Below are positions 36,507 to 47,722 of a stretch of 64,000 nt of DNA, piece by piece. Each line of letters starts with the position of its first letter. Position 1 is the stretch's first letter. A program made the translations under genes and the position numbers. A model generated the notes under the pieces. The model was not told the origin of the DNA. It did not search any database and worked only from the letters and a program-made list of their open reading frames with translations. Origin of the DNA: Malaya genurostris (lineage: Eukaryota > Arthropoda > Insecta > Diptera > Culicidae); the NCBI RefSeq assembly GCF_030247185.1, contig NC_080570.1, positions 125,211,650-125,275,649 on the forward strand. The letters are read 5' to 3'.

Positions 36507-37793
36507 TAACAGTTCGTCTGAAAAGTTCGTATCGTTTAATAGAAACACACATTTTTTGCCAACATTCGTTTTTATTATTCAACATAATTGCCATCAGAGG
36601 CGATACAGCGATTATAGCGATCTTCCAACTTTTCGATACCATTTTTGTAGTACGATTTGTCCTTTGCCTCAAAATAGGCCTCAGTTTCAGCGATTACCTC
36701 TTCTAATTTTTTTACCAGCGAGCATTCTCCTGAGATCTGAGAACAGGAAAAAGTCACTGGGGGCCAAATCTGGAGAATACGGTGGATGAGGGAGCAATTC
36801 GAAGCCCAATTCGTTCAATTTCAGCATGGTTTTCATCGACTTGTGACACGGTGCATTGTCTTGATGAAACAAAACTTTTTTCTTCTTCAAATGAGGCCGT
36901 TTTTTGAAATTTCGTCCTTCAAACGCTCTAATAACGGTATATAATAGTCACTGTTGATGGTTTTTCCCTTTTCAAGGTACTCGATGAAAATTATACCATG
37001 CGAATCCCAAAATACAGACGCCATAACCTTACCGGCCGATTGTTGAGTCTTTCCACGCTTTGGGTTCGGTTCATCGCGTGCAGTCCACTCAGCTGACTAT
37101 CGATTGGACTCCGGAGTGAAGTGATGGAGCCATGTTTCGTCCATTGTTATATATCGACGAAAAAAATCGGTTTTATTTCGATATAACAGCTCCAAGCACT
37201 GCTCAGAATCATCAATTCGTTGTTGTTTTTGATCGATTGTGAGCTCACGCGGCACCCATTTTGCACAAAGCTTTCTCATATCCAAATATTCATGAATAAT
37301 ATGTCCAACACGTTCCTTTGATATCTTTAGGGTGTCAGCTATCTCGATCAACTTCACTTTACGGTCATTGCAAATCATTTTGTGGATTTTTTTCATGTTT
37401 TCATCGGTAACAGTCTCTTTTGGACATCCACTGCGTTCATCGTCTTCGGTGCTCATATGACCAGTAAGAAATTTTGCAAACCACTTACGCATTGTTGCTT
37501 CGCCCGGTGCAGAGTCTGGATAACACTCATCAAGCCATTTTTTGGTATCGGCGGCACTTTTTTTCATCAAAAAGTAGTGTTTCATCAACACACGAAATTT
37601 CTTTTTTTCCATTTTTTTCACAATAACAAAAGTAGCTACACTCAAAATGCAATATCTCACAAACTAATAATCAGACAGCTGTCAAATTTATACACGTATC
37701 TTTTGAAGGTTGGTACTAACTGAAAATGGTATGGATTTAATTCTAGTGGCGCCCTCCCATAGAAACGATACGAACTTTTCAGCCGATCTGTTA
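36507..37793 (-). mobile_element. Near-full-length mariner (DD34D) with both TIRs and TA duplication
   Basis: The element 36509-37791 (1283 bp) has TIRs ACAGTTCGTCTGAAAAGTTC at the left and, inverted, ACAGATCGGCTGAAAAGTTC at the right, differing at two positions, with identity continuing through GTATCGTTT. TA flanks both ends (36507-36508, 37792-37793). Length is normal for mariner. The transposase lies on the minus strand and is broken, so the copy is non-autonomous but its ends look mobilisable in principle. Confidence 0.93.
36575..37612 (-). pseudogene. Mariner transposase, full span with nonsense and frameshift mutations
   Basis: Start chosen at the ATG at 37612 (MEKKKFRVLMKHYFLM); an earlier in-frame GTG adds only 16 codons. 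The N-terminal HTH domains show EATMRKWFAKFLTG and DDERSGCPKE, then the linker WVPRELTIDQKQ. The catalytic Asp residues sit in TMDETWLHHF, FHQDNAPCH and SPDLAPSDFF, with 34 residues between the last two (DD34D). An in-frame TAG follows TPESNR near 37097, probably from CAG. Frames also break around 36.89-36.9 kb and 36.70-36.76 kb before the C-terminal IEKLEDRYNR. Closely related to the deleted copy at 407-1312. Confidence 0.92.
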
Positions 37794-38529
37794 TACTTGT
37801 CTAATTTGAAAATGTTCACTTCATAAGTTAAGATGGATTTCCAAAACCCAATATGCAACGTCGAGTCAGGTAATACAACTGTCAGTCTGGCAATAATGTT
37901 TCATGATGCCAAGACCTGTCCAACTTTTAAGTTCAATTTAGTTACAAATTTTAATATAAATAGATTTCAGTGTTCTTCATTAAATATTTGCACAAAAAAT
38001 ATATATTTTTAAAAGTGATTTGTACGTTGATTCCTAAACGTTTATCTCGTCATTGCAATCAAATACTAATGGATAGCTCAAATACTAATAGATAGTTTAA
38101 TTTTTTCCTTAATAGTTTTGGTGAAATCTGTATAAATCTGTATTAAATTTAAGAAATCTGTAAGAAATTTGTACTCTGTATTAAATCTGTATGCGCATGT
38201 AAAAATCTGTATAATACAGATAAATCTGTATAAATGGCATCTCTGGTTATGACAGTTCGAGCAGCGTCAGTCGAAATCTAGTACCACATTGTTAGGATCT
38301 CGATCACGAGGTCGAAAGCGATACGTAATGCCACAGTTCAGTCGAATCGACTTCAAAAATAATCGTTTCGAGCAACTCGATTCGAGATGCATAATGTCAG
38401 CCCTGATTTCTGGACATCGATTCAGGAATTGAGTCCAGAACCTGGATTCTGAAACAGTCACACCTTTTTGGAGAGGCACCAGAACGTCGGCACTGGACCC
38501 GTTTCTAGCGTCTCGGACGTTAGTTAGCA

Positions 38530-39560
38530 CCTACGGCTGGTCAACGTGGACGGGCACTAGACCATTGGAAATTTGGCTTCCGCCAAGGAAAGAAGGAACA
38601 GGGGCTCATTGTGGGGCACTCTGCAATAGAATCCTAGACAAAATCAACCAAGAACTTCATGTTGATGCACTCTGTATTGATATCGCAAAAGCATACAACA
38701 CAGTTAACCGGGATCCTTAGACAACTGGTTTGCTGGGGCATAAACGGAAGAATGGGCGCCTTTCTGCAAGATTTCCAAGTCTGCATTGATGGGTCCGTCT
38801 CCCAGGGCTCGAGATTGGCCGTAACCCGATTCTGGAAGTGAGGATGAACTTGGTGTTCAGTTACTTCGTTAACACTGACGATATTGTCATCATCATTGCC
38901 GACAACGCCGGTACAGCAACTCGAAAATTATCCCAGCAAGCGGCGGATGCGATCCGTCCCTACGCAAACCACGTAGGGTTCAACATCGCCTCTAATAAAT
39001 GTACCCTCTCACGCTTCTATCGAGGGGGCCACAGAGATACAAACACCACAATCTGTATCGGAACGGTCCAAGTGGATACTTCACGATCCAAGAATCCTCG
39101 GTATAAGCTTCGACCGAAAACAAAACTTCACATATAACTTTGCACAAATTAAAAATTATTGCAAATCCCGACTAAGGTTAATTTGGTCCACCAGCACGGG
39201 GCATTCGAGATGGAATCGGCACCAAGGGATACTTCTAGTCCACTGGTTTGGAGTCGTATAGTCTACGGGATGTGTGGTATCCGGCGTCTTCCTATTTCAC
39301 TGGATTTCTGCTTGAATCATCTTTCGCCAATTCCTGGGGTGTCTGGAAAAGACCTACGGTGAAGAAGATTGCACTCTCCGCAAAATAGCTAAACGGTTTT
39401 ACAAAAACTTCACGGGAAACTACCACTCAAATCTGGCCCGCCTACATCGGGTTTGGAAAAGGCCTTCACACCAGCCAGACCTTCTCAAAATTGAGACTGT
39501 GGCTCAGTCGGTGTTGAACAGTCGTTCGCACCGCACGCGTATAGCTCTTGGCTCCTGGAA
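38530..39560 (+). pseudogene. Decayed non-LTR reverse transcriptase fragment
   Basis: Pieces of an RT are readable in shifting frames: FGFRQGK, then IDIAKAYNTVNR (motif A, first catalytic Asp region) at about 38.68 kb, then VNTDDIVIII (the YxDD box, here NTDD) at about 38.87 kb, followed by VGFNIASNKCTLSRF and CIGTVQV. Stops and frameshifts are frequent. The C-terminal part (YGEEDCTLRKIAKRFY and following) ends near 39.56 kb, where the Jockey element starts. The clade is uncertain (I/R1-like rather than Jockey by wording). Confidence 0.75.
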
Positions 39561-39956
39561 ATTTTTTCTGGCTACCTAGAGTTTCATTGATTCAAGGCTT
39601 CAATCTTTCTCAAGGCTACCTGTATCACTAACAGTCTTTTTAAAAACTAACAATTAGTCAGCCTTTCTCAAGGCTATACAAAGAGTGATATTAGAGTGAC
39701 TAAGAAATTAATCAGCCTTTTTTAAGGCTAGCTAGGAGTCTAATCGAAAACTAATTCAGCCTAGTTAATTTAATTTAAAATTTCATTCATTTCAAAAATT
39801 CCTGCGTCCAACCGGAAAGGCAACAAGCCTTAGGCTAAAAATAATTCAATACGGAATAAATCACAATCCGTTATTCAACATTTTTCTAATAACCTTCACG
39901 ATCTTATAGAATGTAAAAATAAAAGACAACGGACGGATTTCCCTTCCGTTAATCCT

Positions 39957-41325
39957 ATGCCGTCTAACAATATTTACGAGATTCTTCCTGAATCCGATTG
40001 TAGCGACATAGAAGAAAATTCTTCAAAAAATCCCAAAATGGACGCTTGTCGTTCTGGGAAGAAACAACAATCTATGCCACCAGTGACGGTGATGATTTCC
40101 GACTTCAAAGCATTCTGTACTGAGCTTTCTACTTTTCTCCCGGAAGTAAAAGTCTCATTTCAAATCGGACGAAGAGGAGAATGTCGAGTCTTGGTTGATG
40201 GATTGGAAGATTACGAACGTCTTATTCGATATTTGTCCGAGAAACTTCATAAATTTTATTCATATGATATAAAATCAGACAGACCCTTCAAAGCTGTCTT
40301 GAAAGACTTATCCAATGATCAAACTACTGATGAAAATAAAAATGAACTAAAAGATTTGCTTGGTTTTGCCCCTTCCCAAGTAATAGTCATGAAAAAAAGA
40401 GCGAATGGTACTTCTAAACCACGCTCTGGAATTTCCCATGAACTTTACTTAATACACTTCAATCGAAGTGATGTAAACAATTTGAAAACTTTAGAAAAAG
40501 TACGTTTCATTTCCCACATTAAAATTCATTGGGAACATTATAAACGGCATAATCGTATTGCAAACTTAACGCAATGTCGTCGTTGCCAAGGTTTCGGCCA
40601 TGGAACCAAAAATTGTCATATGGATATACGGTGTTTGAATTGTAGTAAATCGCATTCGAAAGACGTTTGTCCAATGAATGAAACCACTGATAAATTTTCA
40701 TGTTCAAATTGCAATGGAAATCATAAATCCAATTATTTGAAATGTCCTGTCAAGGAAAAAAATTTAAACGCTCGTTCGCTTAGACAACAAGTCAAATCAA
40801 CGACCTTAAATTTGCAGAACATACCTGAAAATCAAAAAAACCGTTACAAATGCCACGCCTAATTCTTCTAAGGCACTTATTTCTTCGAATTTAAAACAAA
40901 ACACAGCTACGCCTTCCAATTCGTTTTCTAACGAAAATGATTTATTGACAGGTAGATCGACCTCGTCATCAACTTCTTCTAATGTCAGTTATGCTAGTAT
41001 AACAGGTAGAAATCTACCACATAATTCTTCTAATGTAACTAATCAAAACACAGGACCGCCTTGCAGTTCATCTTCTAACGAAAACAATTTATTAATAGGT
41101 AGATAGGCCAAATCATCTTCTTCTAATGGCAGTCTACCTACAAATATTCCTTCAATGCCATTCGCTTGTTTAAATGAAGTTGATTTAGGCGATATAACCG
41201 AAAATAAAATGATCTACCTACAAGATCAACTTTTTCAAGTGATCATCCGAATGAATTCGACTTCATCACTTTTTGAAGCATTTCAAATCGGATGGCAATT
41301 CGCAAATAATATTATAATGAATTGA
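39957..41325 (+). pseudogene. Jockey ORF1, gag-like nucleocapsid protein with one frameshift and one stop
   Basis: ATG at 39957 gives MPSNNIYEILPESDCSDIEE. After a basic middle domain, three cysteine knuckles follow: CRRCQGFGHGTKNC, CLNCSKSHSKDVC and CSNCNGNHKSNYLKC, the RNA-binding gag signature. The first frame stops at 40862, but a frameshift near 40845 restores a Ser/Asn-rich C-terminal region (TNATPNSSKALISS and onward). That region holds one TAG near 41104 (GR*AKSSSS) and ends at about 41325. The protein would coat element RNA in the ribonucleoprotein particle. Confidence 0.88.
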
Positions 41326-41349
41326 AAATTTACCAGTGATGTTAAATAA

Positions 41350-43963
41350 TTATTTGAATATTTTAAATTGAAATGCTCGATCTTTGAAATCGAGTGAAGA
41401 TGAATTTTATAATTTTCTCAAAGTTCACAAAATTCATATTGCCATTGTGACAGAAACTTTTATTAAACCAAATGTCAAACTGAAAAGTAATCCACATTTT
41501 GTGATTCATCGATTTGACAGGTTTACTGGAATGGGTGGTGGAGTAGCCATTTTTGTCCAACGGCAAATTAAACATCAAATTTTACCTTCTTTCGACACTA
41601 AAGTTATTGAAAGCTTGGGAATCGAAGTTGAAACCATTCATGGGATTTATTTCATCGCTGGAGCATATTTGCCATTCCAATGCACCGGCGAACAATTAAA
41701 TTTCTTTAAAGGTGATTTGCAAAAACTCACAAGATATCGACCGAAATTTTTCGTAATAGGGGACTTAAATGCTAAGCATGTCTAGTGGAATTGTAGGCAA
41801 AATAACAGTAATGGTAAAATACTTCATAATCAACTCTCAGCTGGTTACTTCACAGTTCTTCATCCCAGTAATCCGACTTGTTCCTCTTCCGTGAAAATCC
41901 CGTCTACAGTTGATCTGGTTCTAACGGATCAAAGTCACATTTGTAGTGAACCGATTACTCATGCTGATTTTGACTCAGATCATCTTCCTGTAACATTCAG
42001 ACTTTCCAACGAAGCTGTAATTAATCCAATTAGTTCTATATTCAACTATCATAGAGCTAATTGGTTGGATTACAGATCTCACATTGAAAATCATGTGGAT
42101 CATGAAACTATTTTAGAAAATTCTGCGGACATCGACACAGCAATTGATAATTTGAATCATTACATTATCGAAGCTAGAAATCTTTCAGTTCCCAAAGCCC
42201 CAACTAAATTAAATTCTCCTATCATCGATGACAATCTTCAACTACTCATTCAGTTGAAGAATGTTCGTCGACGACAATATCAACGTTCTCGTGATCCTGC
42301 TATGAAAAAACATAGTTAAGGATTTACAAAAAGAAATTAAACATAGATTTACTCTTTTGCGAAATGAAAGTTTCGCTAAAGAAGTTGAACAAATTAAACC
42401 ATATTCTAAACCTTTCTGGAAAACCAATTCCTGCTCTCAAGGAAGGAAATCAAATACTTCTTACAAATGGCGAAAAAGCTCAAAACCTTGCTCAGCAGTT
42501 CGAGAGTGTCCACAATTTTAAGTTGAACGTTGTGAGTCCTATTGAAAATGAAGTCTCACTGAAATATGAGCATATTTCAACTCAAGTGTTATCATACGAT
42601 GAGATTATTTAGACGAATGTTGATGAAATTAAATCAATTATTAGGAGACTGAAAAACATGAAGGCTCCTGGTAATGATGGAATTTTTAATATTCTTATTG
42701 AAAATCTTCCCGATGTTGCCTTGAGACTCCTGGTTAAAATTTTCAACAAGTGTTTTTCATTAGCTTACTTCCCAAAAAGATGGAAAAACGCTAAAGTAAT
42801 TCCTATCCTCAAACCTGATAAAAACACAGCAGAAACATCAAGTTATCGACCAATTAGCTTACTTTCTTCTATCAGTAAAGTTTTTGAAAAAATTATCTTG
42901 TTGAGAATGATGTCTCATATAAATGAGAATTCAATTTTTTTACCAGAGCAGTTTGGATTTCGTCATGAACATTCAACTACTCATCAACTCGTCAGAGTAA
43001 CGAACATGATAAAAGCAAATAAATCTTCTGGGTTATCCACTGGAGTTGCTCTTCTAGACATAGGAAAAGTATTCGACAGTGTTTGGAACAAAGGTTTAAT
43101 AGCAAAAATGTCTGATTTCCAGTTTCCTATTTATTTGATCAAAACGATTCAAAATCATTTAATTGATCGTACTCTTCAGGTTAGCTATCAGAATTGTAAA
43201 TCCTAATCTTGAACCCGTACGAGCCGGTGTTCCGCAGGGTTCGAGCGTAGCTCCAATCTTGTATAATATTTTCACTTCTGATCTTCCAAATCTACCCGTT
43301 GGTTGTCAGAAATCGCTATTCTGTGACGACACAAGTCTGTTAGCCACAGGTAGAAATCTAAGAGTGATCTGCAGTCGCCTACAAAGAAGTTTAAATATTT
43401 TCAGTGATCATCTGTCAAAATAGAAAATTAAACCAATTGCAGCAAAAACACAATTAATTATCTTTCCTCATAAGCCAAGAGCTTCTTTTCTTAAACCAAA
43501 CAATAATCACATTCTCAAATTGAATGGCTTGGAATTGACATGGTCTGATCAAGCTAAATACTTAGGTTTAACGTATGACAAAAAACTCACTTTCAAGGAT
43601 CACATTGAAGGAATCCAGGCAAAGTGTAATAAATATATTAAATGATTATATCCTCTTATAAACAGAAATTTTAAGCTTTGTCTAAAAAACAAATTGTTAA
43701 TTTATAAACAAATTTTCAGACCAGCCATGCTTTATGCAGTACCAATTTGGTCAAGTTGTTGTTCCACCAGGAAGAAAACGCTTCAAAGGATTCAGAATAA
43801 AATTCTGAAAATGATTTTGAAGCGTCCTCCCTGGTTTAGTACAAATGAGTTACACAGACTCACAAATATAGAACCATTAGATGTAATTTCACATAAAATT
43901 GTAAGCAAATTCCGACAAAAATCGATGCAATCTTCAATTGAATCGATTCGCTCTCTGTATTAG
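41350..43963 (+). pseudogene. Jockey ORF2, endonuclease and reverse transcriptase, multiply disrupted
   Basis: Endonuclease motifs: NARSLKSSEDE, IVTETFI, VIGDLNAKH and SDHLPVTF. RT motifs: KAPGNDGI, SSYRPISLLSSISKVFEKI, QFGFRHEHSTTHQ, ALLDIGKVFDSVW (usually EKAFDSVW), GVPQGSSVAPILYNIF and the catalytic box LFCDDTSLL (FCDD instead of YADD). The C-terminal stretch ends IQNKILKMILKRPPW. Breaks: TGA before NARSL, TAG at about 41783 (HV*WNC), and a frameshift near 42.3 kb. More follow: TAG at about 42610, a frameshift near 43.19 kb, TAG at 43421-43423 and TGA near 43642. Confidence 0.88.
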
Positions 43964-44180
43964 TTAGTAAGTTAGTATATAAGTTCCTTTTCCCCATTAC
44001 ACAATACAAGTAGGTTTAGAATTTTCCCTACACAAAAATCTCAGAATTGCGGAAGCAAATAATGTCCTCATGGTAATAACCAAATCATATATATAATAGG
44101 GCTGAAAAGTCACCACTTGTGGCTGAACACCCAAATTTAACTTTAACTCATATTCCAATAAATAGTTATTAAAAAAATTT

Positions 44181-46060
44181 ATCGAAACCGTAGTGGTACG
44201 TTTGCTTTAATTTTTATCAGTCTAATCTTCCGGATGATCTTATCTCACATGGCATATTCGCTGTTTAACACATTTTGGAAAGAAAAATCGTGTAAATTTA
44301 CGTCTCTATAAAGAAGCGTAATTCACTTAAATATTTACATATCCAAGCATGTAGGAAAGCTCGGACATGTTTTCTTGTGAATCGTGGAACATGATTTCGA
44401 ATCATTGTCAAGAGTGTACAAGCGAATGGATTTTGTAAGGCTTCATCTCTCTCTCTCTCATTGTGTGCGAACAATGCTAAAACAAAAGATCTCTACAAAT
44501 AGGAAGCTTATAAAACAATAGGTTCACTGAAACCAATCCGAGCGCGTTTACCAAATGGCAAAGTGTCACCCGAATGCGTCCCATCGTTATTCGAAACCGA
44601 GAAGCGTGGTGAGTGAATTTCACCGCACGCTGGACTGTTGGACCACTACTCTGCTGGCCGGGTCGGGCTTAACCACCGTGATTAATATCCGGTTGTGCTG
44701 ACGAAGTGTGCGTCTTCTGTCTGCTCAAAAAAAAAATAAAAAAAACCGGAGCAGGTTGCCATTCTACTGTGTCAATCTACCGAACGAACTTGATACCGAC
44801 CGACCAACCAACTGGCCGGGCTGCCAGACGAAGCAAGTTGACGTTGTCACTCGATGATGATTCCCCGGACGTCGGGGACGGAAGGCAATTTCGAATGTAG
44901 CTTCGGGGATGTGTTCCGTTCTCGTATCTATTTCGTATTTGGAACTGGTAGTAACACGGTATGTTAGATTTTTTTTTCGGATTATTGCAATATTTAGTTT
45001 GGGTGTACCATATTTTAGATATTTGGAAACATTGAATCACTCTGTCAGAGTTCAAATATTTGACAGTTCTCCAGTTGAATTTTAGCTTTATCCGACAGGA
45101 TATCAATTCAGATTCCCATATTAATTCCAATTCGTTGTCGGTCTAAAAAACTCCAACTCCGACACCGAAGAGCCTAGGTGAAACACGATCGAATCTGATG
45201 CAAATGTCAGAAATTTATAGCAAATTGGAGCGTAAACTCAAATTGCTCAAATTTCAAGTATGGTAACTTCATATTTTTCCAGTGCATTCCACTCCAATGC
45301 GGCGGCGTCGTCGTCGTCGTCCTCATTGTGGGTGGGTGCGTGTTTTTCTTCGGAATACATTCGCTTGCTTGGCACGACGCTCATTGATTCGTGATTTAGA
45401 ATCAGGCACATGAAACAGGAGATGTTGCAAAGGGAATTTTTGCCGGAACGGAACGGAACGGTCCCTGCCTAAGAGGCTTGTTTATTTATAACCTAATAAA
45501 TCTCGATCGCACACTCGTCTCCTTTTACGAACTTGACGTTTATTAGCTGAAATACTGGGCGGGTCGTCACACGAACGACGCTGAACCCACGGAGCGGTTT
45601 TTATCTTCTCTTATTTTTTTCCTTTCTTTTTCTTTTCGCAATCGAGTGTTCGTGTTCTTCTGATAGTTCGGAAGAAAGATAAACGTTGTGACTAAGGCTA
45701 AGGTAATCTATATCACGTGGCACTGACACGGAGTTTTGTTGTGTCCTGTGTAGTCCCTTTGCAAACAAGCGCCCTGTCTCGCAAACGAAAACTAAAAGGG
45801 TGCCGCACGATTGGAAGGTACTAAAGTGGATTGCGGCTAATTTAGTCCGAGATGGGTTGGGATCTTTATACGTTTATCGACAACGAGAACAAAGTTCGAC
45901 ACCCCTGGTAAATTCGATTCAATTTCAAAGCAAGCAATCTTCCGTTCTGGTGATGTGACAAAACGCCAAAAATCAGAAAGAATTTACATCCATGATGGGT
46001 TTCAATAAAATTTTCTTCTATTTCAAAATACTACTGCTTTCCATGTCGTGTAAATCCCAT
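44181..46060. other. Unique intergenic or intronic DNA
   Basis: No large repeats. Contains short CT runs (44448-44460) and a GTC trinucleotide run (45300-45322), with several GC-richer patches. Open frames at 44706-44900 and 44777-45130 overlap on opposite strands and show no domain. No tRNA or other RNA gene found. Confidence 0.4.
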
Positions 46061-46690
46061 TTTTGCCTTTCTCTATAGAAAGGTATTAGAATTGCTGGAA
46101 AAACCGACTTTCGAACGGAGCCTCGGAGACCCATAGTGTTATATACCATTCGACTCATTTCGACGAGATCGGAAAATGTCTGTGTGTGTGTATGTGTGTG
46201 CACTTTTCGAAGATATTTGAACGCACTCAATTTTCTCAGAGATGGCTGAACCGATTTTAACAAACTTGAGTTACTATCGGGCCATTGCTCAAGTTCGAAA
46301 TCAAATGGCTGTGACTTTTTGTTCCGGAGATATGATTGTATATTTAGTGACGTAACCGACAAAAAGCGTTGTATTCTTAATTTTCTCAGAGATGACTGAA
46401 CCGATTTTAACAAACTTATGCTCGTTTAAAAGCTACTGTCGGGCCATTGATCAAGTTCGAAGATCAAATGGCTGTGACTTTTGGTTCCGGAGATATGATT
46501 GTATAAGTGACGTAACCGATAAAACACGTTGGTTTTTACCGCTCTTATATATGAGGGTGCCAATATTTTTGGCTTACCTCTAATTTCGTAAAGCGCTAGT
46601 GCTCAAAAGTTTAAGCACCTCGAAAAATGTCCTCATGCAAAATTTGAGCTAAATCGGACATGCGTAAGGGGTGCTGCCCGGCGGTTAAGG
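46061..46690. repeat. Dispersed mosquito-type repeat with internal about 150-bp duplication
   Basis: The block starts TTTCTATAGAAAGGTATTAG, includes a TG-rich run (46181-46200), and then has two tandem copies of a segment beginning TTTTCTCAGAGATG(G/A)CTGAAC (46233 and 46381). Each copy carries GGGCCATTG.TCAAGTTCG and TTCCGGAGATATGATTGTAT. It continues into GGGGTGCTGCCCGGCGGTTA. From general familiarity this phrasing is typical of high-copy culicid repeats. The class is unknown. Confidence 0.6.
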
Positions 46691-47722
46691 TTTGAAAATT
46701 TTCTCAGAAACGGTGACGAATATAAAAAACCCAACTGACAATCTCTTAGGAAATTAGTTTAGATTATTCTGTGAAAATTTCAGAATGATTGTTTGACTTT
46801 AGCGGTGGGGAAAGTCTTTTTTCTGAAAGAATAATTGCATAGCTGAAAACGGCACCTTTCAACTTGTTCATTGAATATCTCGCCTTCAAAGGCATGGATC
46901 AAAAATCTATCCTGACAATATCCAGATAATTTAATTTAGATGCGATTAGTGCATAAAAACATATATGTTGTCGCGATAAAAATGCAGTGAAATTTATTTT
47001 TGCGAAGGTAAGTCGATTTCTATGACGGCGCCATTTTAGTTCCCTGGTAACGTAACGAAACATGAGAGAGACATAAAATCGGCTCAAAAAAGGCTGCCAA
47101 ACAAGCGGTAGCTTTCTGGGATTTCATGTAATGTAGTCAAACTTGTAATCGAAAATATCAAAACTTTCTTGACCACCCGGTCACATCGAGAGTCATTTTG
47201 CACATTTGCGAGAGAGCATGGAGAGAAATGTAATACGCACAGCGAGCCACGCGGTTTTACGCGACCTACTGGCCTCAGCCCTTAAGGTCTGAGGCCAGAG
47301 GGTTAGTTCGGACATTACATGGATTCCAAAAAAAACAATGAAAAAATATTCAACTTTCACAAAGATTGAATGAAACAAAAAATGTGTTTATATACAATGA
47401 AACGGCTGTGTGGTTGGCAGCCTTGTCGAGTAAATTTTATTTCTCTCTCCTTTTTCAGAATGCTATCAGGAAACCAAAGCAAAAAAAATGGCGGATGCAT
47501 TGAAACTGACTTTGTTTCACAGAAAAATACAAGACTTTATTTTTATCGCGATATTTTTTTATGTACTAATCGCATCTAAACTAAATTTTCTAGGCTTTGT
47601 CACGGTAGATTTATGATACAAGCCTTCAAAGCCGAGATATTCGATGAACAAGTAGAGGTATGCATTTCCGAGCGTTCTAATTTTCAGCAGTTCTTCAGTC
47701 AGAAAAAAATACAACATGACCG

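Larger units (their letters stand above)
35774..38253. mobile_element. hAT-like non-autonomous element, CAGAGATGCCA ends, with two later insertions
   Basis: The left end CAGAGATGCCAGATATTTTC at 35782 and the complement of CAGAGATGCCATTTATACAG at 38245 share the first 11 bases. Both sides continue with repeated AATCTGTAT words. The flanking 8-mers are TATATGAC (35774-35781) and GTTATGAC (38246-38253), 6 of 8 identical, consistent with an old 8-bp hAT target duplication. Removing the mariner and the foldback leaves about 0.7 kb with no transposase. Confidence 0.62.
30092..38405. mobile_element. Outer DNA element with CAGGG-type TIRs, now filled with nested insertions
   Basis: CAGGGGTGGCATTATGTATC at 30092 and the reverse complement of the right end at 38405 (CAGGGCTGACATTATGCATC) match at 25 of the outer 29 positions. 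Subterminal sequence on both sides is rich in TCGATTCGA and CGAATCGA words. The 8.3 kb between contains a LINE, a hAT-like element, a mariner and a tRNA-like foldback, all younger. The 8-bp flanks (TTCGGACC, ATTTCTGG) do not match, so a target duplication is not demonstrated. No transposase of its own is recognisable in the remaining left (30.1-30.8 kb) or right (38.25-38.4 kb) portions. Confidence 0.6.
39570..44180 (+). mobile_element. Jockey-type non-LTR retrotransposon, full span but inactive
   Basis: A 5' UTR with repeated AGCCTTTCTCAAGGCT-type small hairpins (39.58-39.78 kb) is followed by ORF1 (gag with zinc knuckles) and ORF2 (endonuclease and RT, no RNase H). An AT-rich 3' UTR ends ATAGTTATTAAAAAAA near 44.18 kb. 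Gene order and the lack of RNase H fit the Jockey clade. Several stops and frameshifts are present. Boundaries are approximate because I could not identify a target duplication. Confidence 0.87.

Noticed and set aside
30092..38405. Single autonomous 8.3-kb DNA transposon
   Set aside because: Every coding segment between the TIRs belongs to other, nested elements with their own ends; no transposase of the outer element was found.
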